This document shows positions 56,030-64,000 of a stretch of DNA of 64,000 nt, piece after piece. The notes under the pieces are model-generated. The model did not search any database. It was not told the DNA's origin and saw only the letters and a program-made list of their open reading frames with translations. Origin of the DNA: Armigeres subalbatus (lineage: Eukaryota; Arthropoda; Insecta; Diptera; Culicidae); contig NC_085139.1 of NCBI RefSeq assembly GCF_024139115.2, positions 139,754,097 to 139,818,096 of the forward strand. The letters run 5' to 3'. The first letter of the stretch is position 1. Each line of letters begins with the position of its first letter. The position numbers were made by a program, and so were the translations under genes.

Positions 56030-56440
56030 GCCCACTCGTCTTCAACCTGATCAATCCACCTTGCACAACTCGCCTTCTTGTTCCCGTCGGATCACCTATC
56101 GATACCGTATATAGTATGCAACACTTTTTTCGAGCATTAGGGCCGATGCCCACGTAGCGTTTTTTAAAGCTGCGTGAACGCTGCGTCCACGCAAGGTACC
56201 CAGCATCAAATGTAGTCGTGCACACGTTTACGTGTGCATTACTCCATTTGATGCTTGGTACCTTGCGTGAACGCGGCGTGCACGCAGCGTAAAAAACCGC
56301 TACGTGGACATCGGCCCTTATCCAAGTCTCGGGCCCGTTAGACTACCTAATCAAATCTAATCTAAAGTCTAATGAGTATTTTGTTGGAAGTCAGTTTGGT
56401 TCGGCAGCGATTAGCTCGATACAATTCCTGCCACAATGCA
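56030..56440 (-). pseudogene. LINE G: RTE-like C-terminal fragment, minus strand
   Basis: On the minus strand the sequence encodes ARWIDQVED-like text next to the 3' end and continues beyond the MITE with text homologous to LINE C (TCGGCAGCG, CCAAGTCTCG, AGTATTTTGTTGGAAGTCAG). The MITE 56140-56317 splits it. Rejoining the sides at a single TTA gives CGAGCATTATCCAAGTCTCG, close to LINE C CGAGCATCATCCAGGTCTCG. Confidence 0.72.
56140..56317. mobile_element. 178 bp foldback MITE, TTA duplication
   Basis: Ends GGGCCGATGCCCACGTAGCG and its inverted partner (CGCTACGTGGACATCGGCCC) are parts of ~73 bp arms through GCAAGGTACC and GCATCAAATG. TTA at 56137-56139 and 56318-56320 with GGGCC ends is the PIF/Harbinger pattern. 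The insertion site in LINE G is confirmed by comparison with LINE C. Confidence 0.92.
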
Positions 56441-56454
56441 TTATTGATTATTGA

Positions 56455-56670
56455 TCTATTTATTCAGCCTAAGGCGGAGTGGTGGAGTGGCGGAGTAGGC
56501 AGAACATAATAGTCGTCTCCATTCGGCTCAATCTATGTCGCCAACCACGCTGTATGCAAATCGTCTTCCACCTGATTGATCTACCTTGCTCGCTGCGCAC
56601 CTCGCCTTTCTTTGCCCGTCAGATAGCTATCGGGAATCTTTTTCACCGGCCTATTGTCCGACATTCCGAC
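56455..56670 (-). pseudogene. LINE H: second RTE-like 3' fragment, minus strand
   Basis: The plus strand begins TTCAGCCTAAGGCGGAGTGG, the family 3' end, then GTCGTCTCCATTCGGCTCAA, CAACCACGCTGTATGCAAAT, CGTCTTCCACCTGATTGATC, CTCGCTGCGCACCTCGCC and CCGACATTC. It is a separate 5'-truncated insertion next to LINE G, because the 3' end text is present again. Confidence 0.75.
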
Positions 56671-57589
56671 AACCCAGCATGTCCACACAAATCCCTATAG
56701 CCCTTGCGTATTACACACAGCTCTAATTAGCTTGAGGCAGATGTTCTACGCTTTCCAAATTGTTCTGTAGTTCAGGTCAACAATGCCTGGAATCCAATCG
56801 AAATCGACTCCGCAAGCGCCAATCCAGAATCCAGAACATCTTCATCAAACTAATTTTAACTGTAAAAGATAAGAAAGGGACTTGTACAGTGGGCACAACA
56901 AGCCAAAAACGTGCGTTTTTTTTTATTTGCGTGCAAACGGTTGATTTTACATAGGTGGTGTCCTCGGAAGAAAATTTTACCAAAAATAAGCTATCTTTTG
57001 AAAGATTAGGGTAACCAGAAAATTCGTCTGTTAGGGTGATCCATTTTTTTTCATTTTCATTCAAAAAAATTGAGCCGCTACAAAAGTGATATGTACATCT
57101 CTTAATGGTAGCGAGTTATGATGAAATAAAAAAAAATCGTTTCTAAAACCAGTTTTTTCAAGTAAAGTTTTTTTTTTATTGTTTTTCAACATGGACATGT
57201 TCTACAAAGTGAACAAGTACATCAAATCACATGTTTTCCCAAAAGATGAGGTCTATTAGAGAAGTTATTCGATTTTTTTATATTATTTTACGCAATTTTA
57301 TTATGCCTTTATTTTTAATTGAGAAAAATTGTGGCCGATCAAACCATACCAAATTTTGGACATTCAGCTACCAAATTCACTCTGGTTTATTAGGTAGGAG
57401 GAATTCGGAGGAAATATTGATTTGACAAACATTAAGGTGACTCAAACAAGTATAAAAATATTTTTTTCTAATATATTCAATCTATTATTTTATTTCGCTT
57501 GAAATACTGATGTTATGTACATATTTGCACCCGACTTGTTATATGTTTTGACTTCACAAAAATTATTGGAAACTTTTTGGAAAACTGAC
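56671..57589. other. Unassigned AT-rich sequence
   Basis: No gene or recognised repeat. It precedes LINE I; part of 57425-57590 may be the unreadable 5' edge of that element. Confidence 0.4.
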
Positions 57590-59165
57590 TGGGGGGGGGA
57601 ACTGAGTGGGGCGAAGTCAGCAATTATAGCGGTATTGCGGCTATGTGTGCGGTTTCAATGCTGTTCGAAAAAATTGTTTACAATTTTTTGTTCCACAACT
57701 GTCGTCACTTCATCTCAGAGCATCAACATGGATTTATGTCGAAACGGTCAACGAATAGTTATCTACTTTTGTACTCATCTTTCATCGCCAAAGCTCTCCA
57801 GAAAGGCCAGCAAGTTGATTCCATCTACACGGATTTTTCAGCGGCATTTGATAAAATCAATCATCAGATAACTGTCGCAAAATTTGGCCGATTGGGATTC
57901 TCTGGATCTTTTCTTCACTGGTTACAGTCCTACTTGAGTGGTCGGGAAATGGCCATTAAGATCGGTGATATCATTTCAACATATTTCCTCGTTACTACAG
58001 GAGTGCCACAGGGTAGCCACTTGAGGCCGCTGATTTTCTTGGTGTACCTTAACGATGTTCATCTACACTTGGAATGCTTCAAACTTTCTTTTGCTGACGA
58101 TTTCAAGCTGTATTGGATTGTTAATGACACTGGTGATGCTCTTTTTCTACAATCTCAGCAAGAGCGGTTCACTGAATGGTGTAAAATCAACCGAATGGAC
58201 CTCAACGCTGCCAAATGCTCGGTTATTTCGTTCTCCCGTCGACGAACTTTGCTTGATTCTGATTACAAAATTGGTGCTGATAGCCTTAAAAAGGAATCGG
58301 TAATCAAAGATCTTGGTGTTCTGCTCGATTCCAAGCTTACTTTTAAGGAGCACATTGCTCACCTCAAAAGCCTCAAAAACACTGGGTTTTATCTTCAGGA
58401 TAGCAAAAAACTTCAAAGACATTCAATGACTGAAATCCCTGTATTGTTCTCTGGTGAGATCAGTCTTAGAGTACTCGTGCATTGTCTGGGCACCATACTA
58501 TCTCAACAGTATTCAACGTATTGAATCTATTCAACGCAAATTCGTGCGTTTTGCTCTGCGCCACCTACCGTGGAATGATCCTTTCAATCTTCCAAGTTAT
58601 GACGATCGCTGTAAACTTATAGGATTAGAGCTTTTAAGTGTGCGTCGCGAGGTCTCCAGGGCACTTTATGTTTCCGATCTTCTTATTTCTCAAATTGATT
58701 GCCCTGGTCTTTTATCTAGTTTGGATGTTAATATTTCCCAAAGACAGCTCCGGTCTAGACCCTTCTTTTTTTATTCATGGTGCCCGCACAAATTACGGGC
58801 ATAACGAACCCCTTATTGCCATGTGTAGGATATTCAATCGTTGTTCTTCTGAATTCGATTTCCATCTTTCACGCGTGACGTTGAAAAAGAGATTCACGCA
58901 CCTATTCGCTACTACATCAACCACTACTCGTTAGGCATTTATTTCTTGTATTGTAACAGTAATCGTTTTACCGAATTGTACCTATGTTATCTGTAAGTAG
59001 ATAGTAATTCTAGATATAAGTCAATATTGTATCATTTGGAGTATATGTCAATTCTGTTGATACAAAAGATGAGGAGGTTTTACGCCCATTCGAGAAAGTT
59101 CTTATTGATGCACTACTCGAACGGGCTTTTCCCTGCTCCCAATAAAGAAAGATAAAGATAAAGAA
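57590..59165 (+). mobile_element. LINE I: CR1/Jockey-like LINE, 5'-truncated
   Basis: The reverse transcriptase runs from the fingers to the C-terminus (57595-58930). A 3' UTR follows, with CGCCCATTCGAGAAAGTTC and GAACGGGCTTTTCCCTGCTC, ending with a GATAAA-type repeat tail (59140-59165). LINE J, a different member of the same group, begins directly after the tail. Confidence 0.88.
57595..58930 (+). pseudogene. LINE I reverse transcriptase pseudogene
   Basis: One frame runs from about 57601 to 58375 with VSNYSGIAAMCAVSMLFEKI, HQHGFMSKRSTNSYLLLYSS, DSIYTDFSAAFDKINHQI (motif A), TTGVPQGSHLRPLIFLVYLN (motif B; usual LGPLLF altered to LRPLIF), KLSFADDFKLYW (motif C, both Asp) and VIKDLGVLLDSKLTFKEHI. 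A frameshift near 58380 leads into MRSVLEYSCIVWAPYYLNSI, IQRKFVRFALRHLPWNDPF, and a second near 58750 into the tail RTNYGHNEPLIAMCRIFNRC. All catalytic motifs are intact, so the copy is recent, but it is not translatable as one chain and lacks the endonuclease. Confidence 0.9.
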
Positions 59166-59169
59166 ATAT

Positions 59170-59938
59170 AGCTGAACATTTCTCAAGCATTTTACAACAC
59201 AATGATTCACAGGGCTAATAACATGCTAGGGTTCATAAAGCATTTCTGCTATAACTTTCATGACCCATATACAATTAAAACACTTTATGTAGCTTACGTT
59301 AGATCAATAATGGAATATTGCAGTATTGTATGGTCTCCTTTCTCAATCACGCACGAAGAGAGATTAGAATCTGTACAAAAGCAATTTTTACTATTTGCTC
59401 TTCGTAAATTAGGCTGGACATCATTTCCACTCCCATCATACAAAGCACGCTGCATGCTTATTGACATACAGACTTTGAAAGAGCGGCGTGAAATGGCAAT
59501 GGTTTCCTTCGTAAATGATATCGTTTCGCAACGTGTTGATTCACTGAAATCTTATCAAAATTAAACTTTTATATTCCTTCAAGGCAACTTCGTAATCGTA
59601 CCTTATTTATAACAAACTATCATCGAACAAATTATGCCAAATTTGGACCTTTGAATCGAATAATGAACATTTACAATCAACACTGCGAAGCTATCGACTT
59701 TACAATGTCTCGGCAGAATCTTAAAACATATTTTAATAGAATTCGAAATCGCAACACATAAGACAAAAGATATAACATTTTTTATCTGTACTATTTAATC
59801 TCTAGTTAATTTTTTATTATAAATATATGGTAAATACTTCACAATTTATGTATATTAGCATTAAGAAATGAAAAAATTATGTATATTTATATGTACTAGT
59901 CTACGACGGTTGACGAAAATTAATAAATAAATAAATAA
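59170..59938 (+). pseudogene. LINE J: C-terminal part of a second CR1/Jockey-like LINE
   Basis: ANNMLGFIKHFCYNFHDPYT, TLYVAYVRSIMEYCSIVWSP, ESVQKQFLLFALRKLGWTSF and ARCMLIDIQTLKERREMAMV match the thumb and C-terminal region of LINE I position by position, at moderate identity. A frameshift near 59563 leads to PSRQLRNRTLFITNYHRTNY and NYAKFGPLNRIMNIYNQHCE, parallel to the LINE I tail. It ends with an AATA-repeat tail at 59915-59938. The 5' part, including all catalytic motifs, is absent. Confidence 0.88.
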
Positions 59939-60034
59939 CTACACTTATAGAAATCGTTTCGTTACTCTTAATGTATGAAAAAGGTACAAGGTGTTCAAGA
60001 ACTGTCGTTGCAAGGATGAAGTCGGAGCAGTATA

Positions 60035-60228
60035 CAGTCAAACCTCCATGAGTCGATATCGAAGGGACCATCGACTAATGGAAATATCGAGATGAGGAAT
60101 GTAAAATCCTTGATTAGCTGTTTGAAGGGACCATCATAGTAACCCAGGAAATATTTTTTAATATGGAATAATTTGCTTCCATGAGTCGATATCGAGTCAT
60201 AGAACATCGACTCATGGAGGTTTGACTG
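60035..60228. mobile_element. 194 bp Tc1/mariner-like MITE, TA flanks
   Basis: Ends CAGTCAAACCTCCATGAGTC and GACTCATGGAGGTTTGACTG are perfect inverted repeats of at least 23 bp, and subterminal CATGAGTCGATATCGA is repeated. TA at 60033-60034 and 60229-60230. It sits inside the Gypsy pol sequence. Confidence 0.93.
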
Positions 60229-60239
60229 TACCAAAAAAG

Positions 60240-61228
60240 GAAACAAGCTGTTCCCAAAGAAGAAAGAATGCTTCTGATTCGGAGATTCCACGACGAGCCA
60301 GCAGCTGCGCACCTAGGATTCTACAAAACTTGGCACAAACTACAAGCCCACTACTACTGGAAATGGGGAAGCCCAATCCTGCGAAGATTCTTGGGAGATG
60401 ATATCGATCGATTTCGTGGGTCCACTCACGCGCTCTAAGCGAGGGAACACAGTGTTGCTAGTGATAGTAGATTGGGTGAGCAAGTATGTGATCGTCAAGC
60501 CAATGCGCACAGCCGATTCGCAAAAGATGGTGGAGTTTCTAGAGGAAGAAGTATGTTTGAAGCTCTCACGTCCTCGGCTGATACTGTCGGACAAAGGGAA
60601 GCAGTTCGAGTCCATGGTCTTCAAATCTTGGCTAGCATAGCACAAGATGGGCCACATGAAGACCGCCTACTATTCGCCACAAGCGAACAACGCCGAATGC
60701 GTAAATCGCGTCGTGGTTACTTGTATTCGGACGCTACTCGACGGCGATCATCGCAAATGGGATGACAAGTTGCCTGCTATCACAGCGGCGATCAACGCAG
60801 CGAAACACGAAGCAACGGGTGTGAGTCCGCACGAAGCCATTTTCGGACGTAACCTGCTGCTACACACGGATCTCTACACACAGCAATCGTTGAACACGGC
60901 GGAGGATCCAAAGGTCGCCCAGGAGATGAGATTGTCGACGATTCGCCGTATTCAGAAGCTCATTATCGAGCGGATCAAAAACAGCCACGAGCGAGCGAAG
61001 CAGCGATACAATCTACGCACGAGAGCGGTGTCGTTCAAGGTCGGAGATCTGGTTTGGCGCCGGACATTCATCCTTTCATCGAAGGCGGACCAAATCAACA
61101 GCAAGCTAGAGCCGAAGTTTGTTCCGGCAATCGTGAAGGAAGCCCTCGGAACAAATGTGTACCTGTTAGAGGACGTTTTGAGTGGGAAGAAAGGTCGATT
61201 CCATGCGAAAGACATCAAAGCCGATTAA
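60240..61228 (+). pseudogene. Ty3/Gypsy integrase pseudogene
   Basis: The zinc finger begins at RRFHDEPAAAHLGFYKTWHK (both His), but its Cys pair and the linker are deleted near 60388. The catalytic core follows in one frame from 60398: ISIDFVGPLTRSKRG (first Asp), LSDKGKQFES (second Asp; usual DNG is DKG), and NNAECVNRVVV (Glu), giving the D,D,E triad. An in-frame TAG lies at 60638-60640. The C-terminal part has GVSPHEAIFGRNLLLHTDL, SFKVGDLVWRRTF and KGRFHAKDIKAD, ending at TAA 61226-61228. The enzyme would insert element cDNA into host DNA; this copy cannot make it intact. Confidence 0.9.
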
Positions 61229-61629
61229 ACGGCACTGTGCAAGCTATGTACGCAGGTAATGCCTGCCAACCAGAAGCAAGGGTTGCTGAAAAACACCAAT
61301 AACTGGGAGCAACGACGACGAAGGAAGTGAAGAAGCAGCAACACATTTCTCTTCACTTTCGCCAGACCGATTGAGGAACCAGCGGTTTCCGCTCAACCGA
61401 GCGAGGTTCCAAAACCCTCATCAAGCTATGTAAGCAGACAGAGTCTGTGGGCAATGAGCACTACGCTCAGGAAAATCCGTCGCCAAGCGTGATAAATGGC
61501 GCAGTCAGGTGTGATGAGCAACAACTTTAATAAACTACCTCTCCACCTCGACAATCAATTGGCAAGGCAACTACCGGAGGAAGACCAACGTCCAAACGCA
61601 GAAGACCAAAGCGGTCGTCGAACAATGTG

Positions 61630-62190
61630 GTTCATCGACATTACCGTCGCGCCAGGGAATAAGCCACAACGAACCGCGCGCCGTTCACGAAGCGAGAGAA
61701 ATCGTACCCGTACCCTGCAAACTGGAAACGGGTTGCAGGGAACTCTGCAGGACGGCAGTTCAGTTCCTGGGTAGGAGGAGTGGAGACCTTGGGTCGAGGA
61801 CCAAAAATCCGTTCAGCGGGGGTCAAAGCTTACGGCCACTATCCGGCGCAAGGGAGCAACGACTGTGCAGTACTGAGAGTGGAGGAGTGGGGGACAAACG
61901 GACCCGAAACAAGAGTAGGTCGCACAACTGGCGATCCAGACAGACAAGAAATTACGGTTCATCCAGCATTCCCATCGCGCTAGGGAATGAACCGTGCGCT
62001 GTTCACGAAGCGAGAGAAATCGTACCCTGTAAACTGGCAACGGGTTGCAGGGACTCCTCAGAAGAGCAGATCAGTTCCTGGGTAGGAGGAGTTGAAGCCT
62101 CGAGTCGAAGACCAAAAATCTGTTCGGCGGGGGTTGACGCTTACGGCCACTATCCGGCGCAGGGGAACAACGGTTATGCGGGAACATGAG
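61630..62190 (+). repeat. 318 bp tandem duplication in the Gypsy 3' region
   Basis: GTTCACGAAGCGAGAGAAAT recurs at a spacing of 318 bp (61683 and 62001). Shared order continues through AACGGGTTGCAGGGA, GTTCCTGGGTAGGAGGAGT, GACCAAAAATC, and CTTACGGCCACTATCCGGCG in both copies. The copies differ by small indels. It is non-coding; frames open through it are accidental. Confidence 0.85.
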
Positions 62191-62416
62191 GAGAGAAAAG
62201 CAAGAAGATGTGGTCTGGGAACAGGACAAGTCCCAAACGGGAGAGAGAAGAAGCACCGAAGACCGCCATCATAAGCACGGTGGTTAGCCGTTAGCCGATC
62301 GAGAGAAATCGAGCCGTTCCACCAATTATTCGTTGGCGCACTTCACAGAGCTAAAAGTGGCAAAGGTATATCCATTAAAATCGTATGCGTGGCCTAAAGT
62401 TAAAGCACTGGGGGTT

Positions 62417-62985
62417 GTCATGAATGGTAACGCGACCCAGGGCGCGGTAAAACCCTATTTCCCGGCCTCATGACGACTTAGTCGAGTAAATGCGTCTTTT
62501 CTCATTATTCCAAACCAAACCAATTTTGTCCTTGTAAATAGTCTGTAAATACAGCTTCTTAATGATTTGTGAGCGATTTTGCCTATTTTAGTCAATACAA
62601 TAGGCTTAAATCCGATTTGAATGTTTTGCCGCAGTTTGGTTCGGATTTGTGGAAGCTTGAAAGGACTTTGGTCAGAGACGATTTGAGAGGTCGAAGATTC
62701 TGCCAGACGCAGCTGGCGCGATGATGAGATTAGTTGTACAGTCAAGCTGTTATTCGATGTTGAGAAGAAGATTTGGCAAGCAAGGCTTGCGTATATAGTC
62801 GAGTTAGGTTAAGGAACCGATTGCAACTTGAGGTCTGCTCAAGAGTTTAGTTGACCGATTTGTCTCTGACCATCATCCTAGAAGGATGATTGAAGTATTT
62901 TTTGAATTTTTCATAAATCGTTTGATCATCGATTTATGAAAAATTCTTCCACTACGGTAGAGTTGTGTTACGTTTGAATTGTTCA
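62417..62985 (+). repeat. Possible 3' LTR of the Gypsy element
   Basis: After a short G-run (CACTGGGGGT, a weak polypurine candidate) the sequence TGTCATGAATGGTAACG could be an LTR start. The right edge is not fixed; ...TTAACGAACA near 62987 is one option. With no 5' LTR in the window the call cannot be confirmed. Confidence 0.3.
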
Positions 62986-64000
62986 ATATTCAATTAACGA
63001 ACACACGCACACCACGATGACCAACAGCAGCAAAGAGCCATCGGTTATTCCTGCGCGATTGGTACCGGTAACCGGCTTCATACCGCCATCGCGTCGTCGG
63101 AAAAAGTTTTCTGGCAAACGCACGAGGTGCAAAAAGTGCTTTAGCAAGCGAGTGGCGAAAAGTGATTCGGGGGAGTGCGGCGCAGATCCCGACCGCTAGG
63201 AAAAGCACTAGCGCAGATCCAGACCGCCAGGAAACGCACTCAGAGGTAAGGAACAATCATCGTGCTAGAGGAATTATGCTAACCTCAATCCCTTGAAACA
63301 GATTCGAGCGTTTGCTTCGTAGAAACGTGTGAAAACCACCCCTTCTTCCGTTCGGCAGAAGCAATCTTCCATCTATTCCGGTGGACCAAAGCCGCCAAGA
63401 GCATTCGTCGATCTGAACAGGTTTCAGCGGACAGAAGGTAAATAGAACTCTAGTGGATTCTGGGGAATAAGACTCTAACATCAAGCAAATTCGCAATAGA
63501 ACTCCATTCCGAAGATTTGACGAAGACGGTTCCCGTGACACAGCAAACGACGACGACCTGTCGCATTGGAGGCCATCGTTTCAATCTAAAGGCATCTTGG
63601 CAGCGCAAAAATCACCCCACTGATTGGGTAAGTGCCTCTAAAACAATGTGCGAACAGTCGTTTAACGGTGGACATACATCCACAGGGTTTTTGTGCCGGA
63701 TTTAGTTTTTGGTGCCGGATCGAATTCGTCAACCGTCGGTGTACGATCGATGCTGTTTGGCTGGAGGAAAGGTGCGTGTTGGCCTCGACGTTGGCATCGT
63801 AGCGATCGGTGGGGACCGGCTTCGAAACCGTCGAGTGGTGTGCACTGGTGCAAGTTTGGTGACTGTGGTGTACGGAAACATCGAAGACTGCCTCGGAGGG
63901 ACCCCATCCAGCAACCCGGTCGTACTGGACGGCCAGAGGGGTCTCCAGCAGAGGAATATCGTCGGTGTGAACATCGGGAGCGGCATGCAAGATTCGCGGC
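62986..64000 (+). other. GC-richer segment with intron-like signals
   Basis: A donor CAGAG|GTAAGG at 63245/63246, a branch-point-like GCTAACCTC at 63278-63286 and an acceptor CTTGAAACAG ending at 63301 define a 56 bp interval, the size of a typical short insect intron. A second strong donor, GATTG|GTAAGT, lies at 63627/63628, so 63302-63627 could be an exon. A 60-residue frame (63017-63199) is rich in Lys, Arg and Ser with no known domain; its stop TAG is one base away from CAG in the 31 bp duplicate at 63211-63241. This may be the 5' untranslated part of a host gene running off the window. Confidence 0.4.

Larger units (their letters stand above)
59970..62990 (+). mobile_element. 3' part of a Ty3/Gypsy-like LTR retrotransposon
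   Basis: It contains the end of pol (zinc-binding and catalytic core of integrase), a long 3' non-coding region with a 318 bp tandem duplication, and a possible 3' LTR. A Tc1-like MITE (60035-60228) interrupts pol. The 5' part (LTR, gag, protease, RT, RNase H) is absent. It is an endogenous retrotransposon remnant, with no sign of an envelope gene. Confidence 0.8.

Noticed and set aside
61496..61512. TGGCGCAGTCAGG, resembling a retrotransposon primer-binding site
   Set aside because: It lies downstream of integrase within the 3' region, with no LTR end recognisable just before it.

Overview
The window reads as non-coding chromosomal DNA from a culicine mosquito, most likely an Aedes species. 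The base composition is AT-rich. It is packed with nested transposable elements: tRNA-derived SINEs of the Feilai type, decayed non-LTR retrotransposons of several clades, a broken Ty3/Gypsy pol gene, and many short inverted-repeat elements whose target-site duplications can still be read. I find no intact host protein gene and no intact transposon gene. Every recognisable coding stretch carries stops, frameshifts or truncations. The species call rests on recognising repeat families from memory, not on a search.

Layout, left. 1-745 is an AT-rich foldback. About 990-7230 is one tandem array of a degenerate ~125 bp unit, interrupted by two hAT-like MITEs and by a 4.6 kb composite flanked by TTA (2188-6815). 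The composite holds two SINEs, a TTAA-flanked MITE and a 66 bp LINE stub with a 14 bp duplication. 7.2-11.3 kb is mostly unassigned. 11.7-20.6 kb is a retrotransposon cluster: APE-type LINE A (+) abuts RTE-like LINE B (-), followed by a wrecked Jockey/Juan-like LINE carrying a SINE and a hAT MITE. LINE B is split by a 412 bp inverted-repeat element.

Layout, centre. 25.6-29.3 kb (minus orientation) and 48.3-52.0 kb (plus orientation) are two copies of an unusual repeat family. Its units carry histone-mRNA-like 3' stem-loops and palindromes of GC boxes with TATA-like sequences beside them. Between them lie a second AT foldback (35.3-35.9 kb), a 1.4 kb hAT-like insertion (36160-37575), an I-group LINE with RNase H and a 13 bp target duplication (37995-40323), and an RTE-like LINE D (44.46-47.09 kb).

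Layout, right. 56.0-56.7 kb holds two RTE 3' fragments, one split by a TTA-flanked MITE. 57.6-59.9 kb holds two CR1/Jockey-like LINE 3' parts in tandem. About 59.97-62.99 kb is the 3' part of a Ty3/Gypsy element: integrase with one nonsense codon, a 318 bp duplication and a possible 3' LTR. The last kilobase is more GC-rich and shows a 56 bp intron-like interval with donor, branch point and acceptor, the best hint of host transcription.

These sequences do not work together as a pathway. The logic of the region is nested insertion, and insertion order can be read from which element interrupts which.
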